A stretch of DNA of 64,000 bases from JAKZVK01 sp965248255 (GCA_965248255.1 CBDFIW010000003.1:1860001-1924000), one strand, 5' to 3'. Shown: positions 8,487-18,520, counted from the stretch's first letter. Made by a program: numbers and translations. Notes: generated by a model from the sequence alone, not told the origin.

Positions 8487-8939
8487 ATGGCTGAGAAGAA
8501 ACCGAAATCCCGGCGGGAAGCCATGATGGCGGTCGCGCTAGGCGTTGCAGGTGCATCTACGGCACAAGCCGCCGATGGGTGGACACCGAAGAAGGAGAAG
8601 ACGGCAGGCCCGTTGCGTTCGGGGCACCTGCTGTTCATGGGCGGGATTGGAGGTTGGTATCCAAGCCGGCGTCCCGACGGGCCGGGGGACGTTCGGCAAC
8701 AGACGAAGGATGCGCTGACCATCATGAAGGAGTCGTTAGAGAAGGCCGGCTCCTCAATGGCCAACGTGCTCAAGGTGCAGGTCTCATTGGTCGACCCGGT
8801 GAACAACTGGGGGCCGATGACCGAGGAGTACAACAAGTTCTTCCCCGACCCGAGGCCGGCGCGGAACTATTTCGGCGCGACGGGCTTTCGGCGCCCCGGG
8901 CAATTACTGCAGATCGACTGCATCGCTTACGTGGATTAA
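8487..8939 (+). CDS. RidA/YjgF-family protein with an export signal
   Basis: The 150-residue protein starts at the ATG 8487 preceded by an AAGGAGG at 8468. An N-terminal segment, KPKSRREAMMAVALGVAGAS, ends in an AQA cleavage site and resembles a Tat-type leader. The RidA fold follows: VQQTKDALTIMKESL-like helix, VLKVQVSLVD, and the terminal LLQIDCIAYVD. RidA proteins are normally cytoplasmic enamine/imine deaminases. The catalytic arginine typical of active RidA sits in a region here reading ARNYFGATGF, so activity is plausible but unproven. It is convergent with rel; the intergenic palindrome may terminate both. Confidence 0.82.
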   Translation: MAEKKPKSRREAMMAVALGVAGASTAQAADGWTPKKEKTAGPLRSGHLLFMGGIGGWYPSRRPDGPGDVRQQTKDALTIMKESLEKAGSSMANVLKVQVSLVDPVNNWGPMTEEYNKFFPDPRPARNYFGATGFRRPGQLLQIDCIAYVD

Positions 8940-8957
8940 GTGGCGGAACTGACCGTC

Positions 8958-9072
8958 GTAGGGGCGGACCGCTGCGTCCACCCCGGTGCCGCTGAGTTGG
9001 TCGTGCCTTCAATGCAGAGACAGCCCGCATTGCCAAGGCCCGCGACGGGCGGACGCAGCGGTCCGCCCCTAC
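8958..9072. repeat. 115-bp element with 22-bp perfect terminal inverted repeats
   Basis: The arms at 8958-8979 and 9051-9072 are exact reverse complements beginning GTAGGGGCGGACCGC. They enclose about 70 bp without coding capacity. The element occupies the short space between the convergent ridA-like and rel genes, with its right end 15 bp from the rel stop. Size and termini suggest a non-autonomous mobile palindrome (MITE or REP-like). In transcripts it would fold into a long stem and could act as a bidirectional terminator. It is a different family from the 115-bp MITE at 24.05, 45.0 and 56.9 kb. Confidence 0.7.
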
Positions 9073-9087
9073 AAGACCTGCGGCAGG

Positions 9088-11301
9088 CTACAGACGCTGG
9101 CCGCGGGATACTTCATGCACGTCGGGAACCCGCCGCATTGATGCCATGATGCGGTCGAGTTGCGCGACGTCGTTCACGGCGATGGTCATCTCAACGACTG
9201 GGGGACCCTTGGCCGTCGCGGCTCGGCTTTCGACGCTGGAAATGTTGACTTCCTCCTGGGTGAGGATATTCGTCAGGTCGTTGAGCAGCCCCGGCCGGTC
9301 GTCAGTGTGAATGAACAGTCGAGTCTGGTAAGTCAGGTCGCGGCTGCCGGCCCAATGGACGTCGATTCTCCGCTCGGCTTCATACATGAGGTTTTCGACA
9401 TTCGAGCAATTGCGAGAGTGGACCGCCACACCTTTGCCACGCGTGACGTAGCCGACAATCGCCTCGCCGCGGATGGCATTGCAGCACCGAGCCCGGTAGA
9501 CCATCACGTCGTCAAGACCGGTAACCACCAGCGCGTCGTCTCCTGGAGCCTCGCGTGCAGGCGCGTCCCCTGCTGCGGCGGGCGTGGAGGTCCGTGGTGT
9601 CTTGGCCAGGCGAACCTCGTCGGGAAACAGCTTCGCGAGTACCTGCCGTGCGGAAAAGCGCCCATAGCCAAGTCCGGCGTAGAGGTCTGACGGTCTCGGG
9701 CAGCCATAGTCACGGCAGGTCTTTCGCATTGCCTTGGAAGCAGCCTTCTTGAGTGAGACTCTGAACCGCCGGGCCTCTTTCTCGAGCAGCTTCTGTCCGA
9801 TCTCCTCGGCCTTTTCGCGGCGATAGACGTTCAACCAATGCTTGATCTTGCTGCGCGCCCGCGATGTCTTGACGAGGTTCAGCCAGTCACTGCTCGGCGT
9901 ATGCCCCGACTGCGTGATGATCTCGATCATGTCGCCGTTGCGAAGGTAGTGCTTGAGAGGGACGATGCGGCTGTTGCATTTCGCTCCGACGCACCCGTGA
10001 CCGACCTCGGTATGGATGGCGTAGGCAAAGTCGACGGGGGTCGCTTCTCGCGGCAGCACGATCAGCTTGCCCTTCGGCGTGAAGACGTATACCTCTTCGG
10101 GGTAAAGATCCAGCTTCAGTGCCGAGAGGAAGTCGCTGGGGTCCTTGACCTCCCGTTGCCAGTCGATCAACTGGCGCAACCAGGCGACGTGGCCGTCTTC
10201 GGCGTGTGTGCCGTGACGCCCCTCTTTGTACTTCCAATGCGCGCAGATGCCTTCCTCGGCCGTGTGATGCATTTCTTCGGAACGGATTTGGAACTCGAAA
10301 GTCTGTCCGTGATCGCTGATGACCGACGTGTGCAGAGACTGGTATAGGTTGGGACGCGGCATCGCGATAAAGTCCTTGATGCGCCCCGGAACGGGACGCC
10401 AGCAGCTGTGGATGATGCCCAAGACCGCATAGCAGTTGCGAACCGAGTCGGTGATGACGCGCAGCGCCAACAGATCGTACACCTGATCGATGGAGATCCG
10501 CTGGCGCTTCAACTTCTCGTGGATGGAGAAGGCCCGCTTGACGCGCCCTTCGATGCGGGCCGGAATGCCGGCCTCGGCGAGCTTGACGGCGATGGCGTTC
10601 TTGATGTGGTCGAGAAATTCCTGGCCGCCCTCGCGGCGTGATTCGAGCTGCCCGCCGATCTCGTCGAAAGCTTCGGGCTCGAGGTGCCGGAACGCCAGAT
10701 TTTCCAACTCACCGCGAACCTTACCCATACCGAGCCGGAGGGCGATGGGAGCGTAGATCTCCGAGGTCTCGAGGGCGATCTCGCGTCGCTTGGCCGTCGG
10801 CAAGTGCTGGAGCGTCCGCATGTTGTGCAGGCGGTCAGCCAACTTGACCAAGATAACCCGAATGTCCTTCACCATCGCGAGCAACATCTTGCGGAAGGTC
10901 TCGGCCTGGCGGGCTTCGGAGGATGAATAATCGAGGCGGCCCAGCTTGGTCACACCGTCCACACACCCGGCGACGTCGGACCCAAAATGCTCCTCGATCT
11001 CAGCAATCGTGGTCCCGGTGTCCTCGACCACGTCGTGCAGCAATCCGGTGATGACACAAACCATGTCCAGGCGCATGTCGGCCAGGAGGCAGGCGACTTC
11101 CAGTGGATGTGTAATGTAGGGTTCGCCGGAGCGGCGTCTCTGGGAACCGTGATGGTCGCAAGCGAAATCGAATGCGTGGCGCAGGAGTGCGTAGTCGTCG
11201 CTCGGCCGGAACTGGCGAAGCTTCTCTTCTAAAGCCTGGAAACGCTGGGAGATAGGGTTGTCGCCCGACCGGACATCCGCGGTGACAGGTGAGCTGGACA
11301 T
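9088..11301 (-). CDS. rel: Bifunctional (p)ppGpp synthetase/hydrolase (RelA/SpoT)
   Basis: The protein has about 737 residues. The N-terminal HD hydrolase domain has ITHPLEVA and LLHDVVEDT (HD near residue 89). The synthetase domain has VKRAFSIHEKL, VYDLLALRVI, RIKDFIAMPRPNLYQSLHT. A TGS domain (VYVFTPKGKLIVLP...DFAYAIHTEVGHGCVGA), a zinc/helical region and a C-terminal ACT domain (DDRPGLLNDLTNILTQEEVNISS) follow. Both catalytic domains look intact, as in long RSH enzymes that make and degrade the stringent-response alarmone. A terminator separates it from the TPR/ExbD operon upstream, so it probably has its own promoter. An ATG at 11325 would add eight residues. Confidence 0.95.
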   Translation of the reverse strand: MSSSPVTADVRSGDNPISQRFQALEEKLRQFRPSDDYALLRHAFDFACDHHGSQRRRSGEPYITHPLEVACLLADMRLDMVCVITGLLHDVVEDTGTTIAEIEEHFGSDVAGCVDGVTKLGRLDYSSSEARQAETFRKMLLAMVKDIRVILVKLADRLHNMRTLQHLPTAKRREIALETSEIYAPIALRLGMGKVRGELENLAFRHLEPEAFDEIGGQLESRREGGQEFLDHIKNAIAVKLAEAGIPARIEGRVKRAFSIHEKLKRQRISIDQVYDLLALRVITDSVRNCYAVLGIIHSCWRPVPGRIKDFIAMPRPNLYQSLHTSVISDHGQTFEFQIRSEEMHHTAEEGICAHWKYKEGRHGTHAEDGHVAWLRQLIDWQREVKDPSDFLSALKLDLYPEEVYVFTPKGKLIVLPREATPVDFAYAIHTEVGHGCVGAKCNSRIVPLKHYLRNGDMIEIITQSGHTPSSDWLNLVKTSRARSKIKHWLNVYRREKAEEIGQKLLEKEARRFRVSLKKAASKAMRKTCRDYGCPRPSDLYAGLGYGRFSARQVLAKLFPDEVRLAKTPRTSTPAAAGDAPAREAPGDDALVVTGLDDVMVYRARCCNAIRGEAIVGYVTRGKGVAVHSRNCSNVENLMYEAERRIDVHWAGSRDLTYQTRLFIHTDDRPGLLNDLTNILTQEEVNISSVESRAATAKGPPVVEMTIAVNDVAQLDRIMASMRRVPDVHEVSRGQRL

Positions 11302-11347
11302 GGAACCCGCCCAGGGACGCGCCAAATCACGAGCCCAAGAAAAGCAA

Positions 11348-11386
11348 AGCCCTGAGGGCGGGCAATGCCCGGCACCCCTCAGGGCT
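11348..11386 (-). terminator. Intrinsic terminator after the TonB/ExbBD/TPR operon
   Basis: On the minus strand an 11-bp perfect stem (AGCCCTGAGGG / CCCTCAGGGCT) encloses an inner CGGGC/GCCCG stem. It is followed by TTTGCTTTTCTT. It sits 20 bp past the TPR gene stop and just before rel, so it ends the upstream operon. Confidence 0.85.
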
Positions 11387-11406
11387 CATTATAAGATGGC
11401 TGTGAA

Positions 11407-12213
11407 TCAGAACGCTTCTTGGATGCCTTCCTCGGCCTTGCGCTTCTTCACTTCCAGGCTCTTCTGGATCCACTCGTCAGCGGTCGAGTTGAGCTGGTCG
11501 TACTCTTCCTTGGTTTCGACGAGGTCCGCCCTCTCGCGATAGAGCAGGTTCAGATACGCCATGGCATCGTCATACTCGGGGTCGATACGGAGCGCCTCGC
11601 TCAGCGCTTCAATGCCCTCTTCAACAAGCGGAAGGCTCTCTTCGGCCAGTTCCTCACGCGCCGTGTTGTCCTTGATAGGGCCCGGGTCCTCAGGCTTCAT
11701 GCCCAGGCTGGCCCTGACCTCCAAGCGCGGCTGATAGGTCTGCGTCCAGTTGATCACTCCGATGGTGTAGTGGGCCTCCTTCTTGTCGGGATACTGGCCG
11801 AGCAACTCACGATACGCGTCCTTGGCCTGCTCGAGTTCCGCGATGTTGAAGTACACCGACGCGATACTCGCCATCGCTAACTCGTTGTTGGGGTCGTGGT
11901 TGAGCACGTCACCGAATCCCTCCAGGGCTTGCTCGGCGACTTGTAGGTTCTCGTCGGATTCGCCACCCGGGATCACTTGCATCATGAAGCAATAGGCCCG
12001 GTAGGAACGGGCATCGAGCAACTCCGGGTCGAGCGCAATGGCCCGATCAAAGCTCTCCACGGCACCGGTATAGTTGGCGGAGACAAAAGCTCTTACGCCC
12101 TTGTTCAGTTCGTTGCGGGCCCGCAGGTAGTTGATTTTCTCCTGGCACGCGGTGGTCGCCATGATCGAAACCAGGGCGACAACCGTCGTGAGGTTCAAGA
12201 TTTTCCTGTCCAT
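11407..12213 (-). CDS. TPR-repeat lipoprotein
   Basis: This 268-residue protein has an N-terminal signal peptide ending in a lipobox-like ATTAC, which predicts lipidation of Cys23. Several tetratricopeptide-like helical pairs follow (ALDPELLDARSYRAY, HDPNNELAMASIASVYFNIAELEQAKDAY, RIDPEYDDAMAYLNLLY). It is the last gene of tonB-exbB-exbD-exbD and lies 52 bp after the second exbD. It probably serves as an envelope scaffold or partner of that energy-transducing complex. No enzymatic motif is seen. Confidence 0.85.
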   Translation of the reverse strand: MDRKILNLTTVVALVSIMATTACQEKINYLRARNELNKGVRAFVSANYTGAVESFDRAIALDPELLDARSYRAYCFMMQVIPGGESDENLQVAEQALEGFGDVLNHDPNNELAMASIASVYFNIAELEQAKDAYRELLGQYPDKKEAHYTIGVINWTQTYQPRLEVRASLGMKPEDPGPIKDNTAREELAEESLPLVEEGIEALSEALRIDPEYDDAMAYLNLLYRERADLVETKEEYDQLNSTADEWIQKSLEVKKRKAEEGIQEAF

Positions 12214-12264
12214 AACTCTTGTTCTCCCTTGCCAGACGCCCGGGGGAGGGCGGAGCCGGCCGAT

Positions 12265-12693
12265 CTAGCCGCCGGACTCCAGATCCTCAGTGAGCAAGCC
12301 GACCTTGTCTACACCGGCGCCCTTGGCGATGTCGATGACCTCGGCCACATCGCGGAAGTCCAGTGAAGGCGCGCCACGCACAAACATGATCCGTTCGGCG
12401 CGGGTCTTGAAAATCTCCTGCAACCGATCACCCAGAACGTCCTTCCCAGTCGGGTCACGATTGATCAAGATGCTCTGGTCGGCATTGATCGAAACCACAA
12501 CGGTCCGCTCATTCGCCTCGCTTTGCGGCTGGGCATCCGGGTTGGGCTGCGGGACCAGCGCCTCCAGGCCCTTGGGCGTCAGGGGCGTAATGACCATGAA
12601 GATGATCAACAAAACGAGCAGCACATCAATGAGCGGGGTCATGTTGATGTTGACCATCGGCCCGCCACCGGAACCTGCAACTTCCATTGCCAT
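12265..12693 (-). CDS. exbD: ExbD/TolR-family biopolymer transport protein (second)
   Basis: The 142-residue protein has a single N-terminal membrane helix (DVLLVLLIIFMVITPL) preceded by NINMTPLID, the aspartate of which belongs to the proton path in the ExbD family. A periplasmic domain follows. It lies 60 bp downstream of another exbD and upstream of the TPR lipoprotein. With ExbB and TonB it couples the proton motive force to outer-membrane transport. The two ExbD proteins differ strongly in their periplasmic parts, so they may form a heteromeric pair. Confidence 0.9.
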   Translation of the reverse strand: MAMEVAGSGGGPMVNINMTPLIDVLLVLLIIFMVITPLTPKGLEALVPQPNPDAQPQSEANERTVVVSINADQSILINRDPTGKDVLGDRLQEIFKTRAERIMFVRGAPSLDFRDVAEVIDIAKGAGVDKVGLLTEDLESGG

Positions 12694-12754
12694 AGCGATC
12701 TTCCTCCTTCAGCGTCCTACAGTCTCATTGACGAACCCGTCTCGCGGAGCTTGG

Positions 12755-13192
12755 CTACTGCGGTGTTGCCAGTTGGCTTCGCCGATCCTCGAGTTTCTCA
12801 GTAATGAGCCCCACCTGATCACATCCCACGCCACGAAGGATGTTGATCACTTCAACGACCCGCTCGTAGCGTGCTCGCGAATCGGACTTGACATAAACGG
12901 TCTTGTCGATTCTGTTTTCGAGCACGTCTCTGACCTCGGGGCCTAGCTTCTCGGCTTCGATCCTCCCCCGGCCCAAAAAGACGTTGCCATCTCGAGTCAC
13001 GGCCACGACCAAGGCGTCCTCTCGGTCCGCGTCGTCCATGGAGATGGGGTTGCGGGCACGCACCATATCGACACTGACGCCTTTACTGAGCATGGGGGTG
13101 ATGACCATGAAGATGATCAACAGAACCAGCATGACATCGACCATCGGGGTGACGTTGATGTCCACGATGGCTTTGTGCTTGTGCCTAAGCAT
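12755..13192 (-). CDS. exbD: ExbD/TolR-family biopolymer transport protein (first)
   Basis: The 145-residue protein begins MLRHKHKAIVDINVTPMVD and has one transmembrane helix (VMLVLLIIFMVITPML) with the conserved Asp just before it. The periplasmic part ends in VVEVINILRGVGCDQVGLITE, the typical ExbD terminal fold. It lies between exbB and the second exbD on the minus strand with short gaps, consistent with one transcript. Confidence 0.9.
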   Translation of the reverse strand: MLRHKHKAIVDINVTPMVDVMLVLLIIFMVITPMLSKGVSVDMVRARNPISMDDADREDALVVAVTRDGNVFLGRGRIEAEKLGPEVRDVLENRIDKTVYVKSDSRARYERVVEVINILRGVGCDQVGLITEKLEDRRSQLATPQ

Positions 13193-13309
13193 AAAACACT
13201 CCTCTACTGTTCCGTCTCACTTGGCTACGATGCGAGTCAACCGCCGCCCCTTTTGCCGCCGGGGTCCATCTGCCCGAGAGCAACATCGACCCCTGCGCCG
13301 GGCTCGGTT

Positions 13310-14038
13310 TTAGTTCGCGGCAGCCTTCTGGGTTTTCTTCAAGAAGTAGTCGATCAGCTCCGAGCTGGAGTTATCCATCTCGACGTCGAACGCTTCCACC
13401 TTTGAGTTGTAGTAGTTGAACATCCACACCGCGGGGATGGCGACGAACAGACCGATCGCCGTGGCCACCAAGGCCTCGGAGATGCCGCCGGCGACCGCAC
13501 CCAGACCGGTGGACTTCTCGGTCGAAATGCCCTCGAACGCGTTGATGATGCCGACCACCGTCCCGAACAAGCCGACGAACGGAGCGGTGGAACCGATCGT
13601 AGCCAAGCCGCTCAAACCACGGTTCAACTCGGCATGGACGATCGCCTGAGCCCGCTCGAGAGCGCGCTTGGACGATTCAATCGTCTCTCCCGGAATCTCC
13701 GTGCTCATCTCGTGGGCCTTGAACTCCTGCAAGCCGGCCACGACCACCTTGGCGAGATGGCTCTTCTTGTACCGCTCGGAAACCTTCACCGCCTCATCCA
13801 GCTTGCCCTCGCGCAGCGCGCCGGCCACGGCGGGAGCATACTGCCGGGACTGCTTGCGGGCTGCGTTGAAGGCGATCCAACGATCGATCATGATGCCGAT
13901 CGACCAAGCCGACATGAGGAACATGATGAAGACGACCAACCGAGCGGCGAACCCCATCTGGTTCCACATGGAGACCATGTCAAAACCAACTTCCTGCTGA
14001 AGCAGCAGCATGCTCCAAACCGATAACTGAGTAAACAT
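13310..14038 (-). CDS. exbB: MotA/TolQ/ExbB proton channel family protein
   Basis: The 242-residue protein has three predicted membrane helices near residues 30-52, 145-170 and 188-210. It contains the family core LSGLATIGSTAPFVGLFGTVVGI and GGISEALVATAIGLFVAIPAV. It forms the pentameric channel that works with ExbD to energise TonB. It lies directly downstream of tonB. The gene order tonB-exbB-exbD-exbD is common in Acidobacteriota and Myxococcota type operons (family knowledge). Confidence 0.93.
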   Translation of the reverse strand: MFTQLSVWSMLLLQQEVGFDMVSMWNQMGFAARLVVFIMFLMSAWSIGIMIDRWIAFNAARKQSRQYAPAVAGALREGKLDEAVKVSERYKKSHLAKVVVAGLQEFKAHEMSTEIPGETIESSKRALERAQAIVHAELNRGLSGLATIGSTAPFVGLFGTVVGIINAFEGISTEKSTGLGAVAGGISEALVATAIGLFVAIPAVWMFNYYNSKVEAFDVEMDNSSSELIDYFLKKTQKAAAN

Positions 14039-14141
14039 CTAGAACGTCCTCCTATTTGTTTTCGTCAATCAATTTTTTGATCTTTGCTTCGCGAACGGAT
14101 CCCGCGCTGTCTCGGGCGGCGCCCCGTGCGCCGAGATCTCC

Positions 14142-14894
<753 letters not shown>

Positions 14895-15014
14895 GATTCA
14901 GTCCCCCTTCCTTCATCCGCAAGTTTCCTCGCTGGATCCGTCGTCCCCGTGGGTCTCTGGATTCCACAAGGGCTTATAGTATTCCCTTCCACCTCGTCGG
15001 CGCAACACCCCATT

Positions 15015-16190
15015 TCAGCGGCGGCGCCCTCTGCCTCCTCCGCGCGCCGCCACCGCTCCTTGCCACCACAGCAAGATCGGGCTGGCCACGAACACCGAGG
15101 AGTAGGTGCCGATCAACACACCCACAACCAACGCAAACGAAAAGCTTCTGAGAACCTCTCCACCGAGAACAAACAAGCACAGCACCGCAACGAGAGTCAG
15201 TCCGGACGTTAGCACAGTCCGGCGCAGCGTCTGGTTCACGCTCAGATTCAGCAAGTCTTCCAGAGAGCGCCGGCGGCTCAGCTTCCGATTCTCCCGCACG
15301 CGGTCGAAGATCACGATGGTATCGTTCATCGAGTATCCAACCAAGGTGAGGAACGCGGCGATCACGGTGAGCTCGATCTCCCGGTCGAACATGGAAAAGA
15401 AGCCCAAGGTGATCAGCACGTCATGAAGAACAGCAACGACCGCCGCGATGCCGTAGATCCACTCGAAGCGGAACGCGATGTAGATCAACATGCCGCCCAG
15501 GGCGAACAACGTCGCTTTGACCGCCTGCCACTGCAGGTCCTTGCCGATCTTCGGTCCGACGTACCCTCCGCCTCGAATCGCAAACGCGCCGAGGTAAACC
15601 TCCCGCTGGAGCGCAGATATGATATCAGGGTTGACCCCCGGGACGGAAGTCAAATCTGAAAAATCCTTCACCAGCCCGGATTGGGGCGGCCGATCGCGGA
15701 ATCCGATCAGGGCTTGGGCGCCTTCCTCGACCTCTTCCGCCGGCAGCGCGGATGCGGCCAACTTTTCGTTCGCCCGCAGCCGCTCGATCAGATCAGCGGC
15801 CGTGACGTTGTTGAAATCCAGTTTGGCCTCTTCCCCGCCATAGATCTCACGGAGGGTCTCGACGATACGGTCTTTCCCTGTGCTTACCACCTCGTCCTCG
15901 GTGAGGTCGAGATCGATCTTCAGCTCATGACTGTCGGGGCCCTCTTCGAAAGGCTGCAGCGCTGCCACGGCCAAGCCCTTGCCGGCCAGTGCGGACCGGA
16001 TTTGATCGATCTGAGGAGCGTCCTTGAACTTGACATACACCAATGTGCCGCCCTTGAAATCGATGCCAAATCGCGGCCCGCCCCTGATGACGAGGCTCAC
16101 GGCGCCCAGCAGCAACAGCCCCAACGAGAGCGCAATGAAGTACTTGCGGTTGCCCAAGAAATCAATGTCTGTCGCCTTAAAAAGCTCCAT
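15015..16190 (-). CDS. secF: Protein translocase subunit SecF
   Basis: The 391-residue inner-membrane protein starts MELFKATDIDFLGNRKYF. It has the SecD/SecF hallmark FGIDFKGGTLVYVKF and a C-terminal six-helix block with LVGYSMNDTIVIFDRVREN. It works with SecD and YajC to drive late steps of Sec export using the proton motive force. The periplasmic domain is longer than in ~310-residue SecF proteins, with an added acidic segment around residues 120-180. It lies 191 bp downstream of secD. No separate gene is seen in that gap. Confidence 0.94.
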   Translation of the reverse strand: MELFKATDIDFLGNRKYFIALSLGLLLLGAVSLVIRGGPRFGIDFKGGTLVYVKFKDAPQIDQIRSALAGKGLAVAALQPFEEGPDSHELKIDLDLTEDEVVSTGKDRIVETLREIYGGEEAKLDFNNVTAADLIERLRANEKLAASALPAEEVEEGAQALIGFRDRPPQSGLVKDFSDLTSVPGVNPDIISALQREVYLGAFAIRGGGYVGPKIGKDLQWQAVKATLFALGGMLIYIAFRFEWIYGIAAVVAVLHDVLITLGFFSMFDREIELTVIAAFLTLVGYSMNDTIVIFDRVRENRKLSRRRSLEDLLNLSVNQTLRRTVLTSGLTLVAVLCLFVLGGEVLRSFSFALVVGVLIGTYSSVFVASPILLWWQGAVAARGGGRGRRR

Positions 16191-16381
16191 GAAAACCCGT
16201 ATGGCTCGGGCTCTGAAGTTCTAGACACCGGGCAACTGGCAAAAGTTCCCGGCGGAGCCCTAGCAGCCCGCAGAATCTTTCATTCGTCCGCGATGCACTC
16301 CTCGGTACTGGTACTTCTCTGCCCCCGTAACACTCCTGGGCCCCGCCAATGCTGCGCGCGGGGACGAGGCACGGCCGTCCA

Positions 16382-18013
16382 TCAGATACTCAACTCCTTC
16401 ACCTGTTGTTTTCGCGAGAGCACCAAGTCGAAGATGAGCCGCGAGACAAAGACGGAGGTGAACAAGTTCGCGAGCAGTCCGATGGCCAGCGTGACCGCGA
16501 ATCCGCGCACCGGTCCGCGTCCGAACAAGAACAGGAACGCCGCCGCAATGATCGTCGTGAGGTTCGTGTCGATAATCGTCAGGAACGCCTTACCGAAACC
16601 CGCGTTCAGCGCCGCGACCACGCCTTTGTTGGCACGCAGCTCCTCACGGACCCGCTCAAAGATCAGCACATTAGCGTCCACCGCCATACCGATCGTGAGA
16701 ATGATTCCGGCAATGCCGGGCAGGGTCAGAGTAAAACCGAAGTAGCTCAACATGGCCAGCAGGATGATCAGATTGAGAAACAGTGCCAGCACCGCGTTGA
16801 TACCCGCGCCCCGGTAGTAGACGAGCAAGCAGAGCACGACGAGCGCCAAGCCGAGCAGCGAGCTACGAACACCCTGCTGAATCGAGTCCGCCCCCAGCGA
16901 CGCGCCGACCGTGCGCTCTTCCAGGTATTCCATCGACGCCGGCAGCGAGCCGGCCCGTAGCACGAGGCCAAGATCCTGCGCCTCCTGTTGGCCGCTCAAC
17001 CCTTCGATCACGCCCGAGTCGGTGATGCGGCCCTGAATCTGGGCCACGTTCTTGATACGGCCGTCGAGAACCACAGAAAGCCGCTGGCCGATGTTCGCGC
17101 CGGTGAAATTGCCGAACCGCACCCCCGCTTCCGGGGAGAGCACGAACCGCACCTCCCAGACTTGCGTCTCGGTGGAACGCCCGGGCACGGCGTTGCGCAG
17201 GTCGCTGCCGGTGATCACCGGCACGCTGTTGAGGATGAACCACTGTTCTTCGAGAGTGCCGACATCGTCGCGGGCGGCGAACGGCAGCAACTCGCTGTTG
17301 GGAGGCAATACGCCGCTGCGCGCTCCCAGCGCCGCCTGGCTGGATACAAAAGGCCCGTCGCGCACCTCTTGAATCTCCAGCAATGCTGTCATCTGAAGCA
17401 GCTCCCTCACGCGCGCGGGATCGCCCTCGCCGGGCAACTGCACCAGAATCTCGTACTCCGCGTCGGCGCGTCCATGTTGCTGAATGGTGGGTTCAGTGAG
17501 CCCCAGTCCATTGACTCGGTTCTCGATCGTGGCAATCGCCTGTGTGACCGTGTCCGTCTTGATGCCGGCCAGAGCGAACGGCCGCAACCGCAACTCCCAG
17601 CTCGTGGAGGTCTTCGAGGTGGGGATCCACTCGGCGAAGGCGCCGTCGATCATGCCTCGAAAATCACTAGCTCGGTTGGTTGGAATGCCGTCGACGGTAA
17701 TGACGATCGAGTCCGCATCCCCGATCGTCTGAGGATCATTACGCTCGATGCCCGCCTGCGGGATATTCATTTCCCGCAAAAGCTGCTGACGCAGCCGCGC
17801 TATCGTACGGTCGGCTTCAGCGCGGATGGCGTCCTGCACCTGTACCTGCAGAATCAGGTGAACGCCGCCTTTGAGGTCGAGACCCAGATTGATCTTCTCT
17901 TCGATGTGTGCGTAGACATCTTCCATCGAAGAGGGCAAACCAATTACGCCGTAGAGGGCCACGAGGGCTACGGCGAGCGCTACCGCGGACCGCTTGATGA
18001 GGTTGCTCTTCAT
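16382..18013 (-). CDS. secD: Protein translocase subunit SecD
   Basis: The 543-residue membrane protein has an N-terminal helix, the motif INLGLDLKGGVHLILQV, a large periplasmic region with a P1-type head, and a C-terminal membrane block (GIAGIILTIGMAVDANVLIFERVREEL). Length is within the normal SecD range. It lies 51 bp downstream of yajC in the order tgt-yajC-secD-secF, the conserved bacterial arrangement. Confidence 0.95.
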   Translation of the reverse strand: MKSNLIKRSAVALAVALVALYGVIGLPSSMEDVYAHIEEKINLGLDLKGGVHLILQVQVQDAIRAEADRTIARLRQQLLREMNIPQAGIERNDPQTIGDADSIVITVDGIPTNRASDFRGMIDGAFAEWIPTSKTSTSWELRLRPFALAGIKTDTVTQAIATIENRVNGLGLTEPTIQQHGRADAEYEILVQLPGEGDPARVRELLQMTALLEIQEVRDGPFVSSQAALGARSGVLPPNSELLPFAARDDVGTLEEQWFILNSVPVITGSDLRNAVPGRSTETQVWEVRFVLSPEAGVRFGNFTGANIGQRLSVVLDGRIKNVAQIQGRITDSGVIEGLSGQQEAQDLGLVLRAGSLPASMEYLEERTVGASLGADSIQQGVRSSLLGLALVVLCLLVYYRGAGINAVLALFLNLIILLAMLSYFGFTLTLPGIAGIILTIGMAVDANVLIFERVREELRANKGVVAALNAGFGKAFLTIIDTNLTTIIAAAFLFLFGRGPVRGFAVTLAIGLLANLFTSVFVSRLIFDLVLSRKQQVKELSI

Positions 18014-18064
18014 GTAGTGAACGGGGGGCGGAGGGCGCTCCGCGCCAGATCCTTACTCTATTCT

Positions 18065-18382
18065 CTAGTCCCCCTTCTTCTCTTCCAGGTTGAGCAAGCC
18101 TGTTACCGCGCTGCGCGAGAATTGAAGTTTGACATTGTCGGGCTTGATGCGGAGGGTGACACTACTATCCTCTTCACCGAAACCTACCACTGTCCCAATC
18201 AGTCCGCCGTTCGTCACGACCTGGTCGCCGTTCTCCAAGTTTCGGAGCATCTCTTCCGTCTTCCTCTGCCTCCGCCGCATGGGCAGAAAGAGCACAAGGT
18301 AGAAGACCACCACCATCAAGATGAGCGGTGCGAAAAAGCTGCCCGGTCCGGGCGATTGTTGTAACAGTAACGCCGGAATCAT
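18065..18382 (-). CDS. yajC: Preprotein translocase accessory subunit YajC
   Basis: The 105-residue protein has one N-terminal transmembrane helix (FAPLILMVVVFYLVLFLP) followed by the YajC signature MRRRQRKTEEMLRNLENGDQVVTNGGLIGTVVGF. It associates with SecDF. It sits between tgt and secD on the same strand. Confidence 0.95.
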   Translation of the reverse strand: MIPALLLQQSPGPGSFFAPLILMVVVFYLVLFLPMRRRQRKTEEMLRNLENGDQVVTNGGLIGTVVGFGEEDSSVTLRIKPDNVKLQFSRSAVTGLLNLEEKKGD

Positions 18383-18520
18383 TTGCGGTTCGGTGATCAG
18401 CTGTCCTGCTGTCTAGCTCCTGCCGTCATACCATTCCCCGTGCAACGCCCTGGCCGCCAGGGCCTTCGTAATCAACAATCTTCGAGCCAGAAACGGGAAG
18501 GTCTGCCCGGGCGAGGTTTT

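Noticed and set aside
16988..18364. 458-codon plus-strand ORF opposite secD/yajC
   Set aside because: It is antisense to unmistakable SecD and YajC, with no family features.
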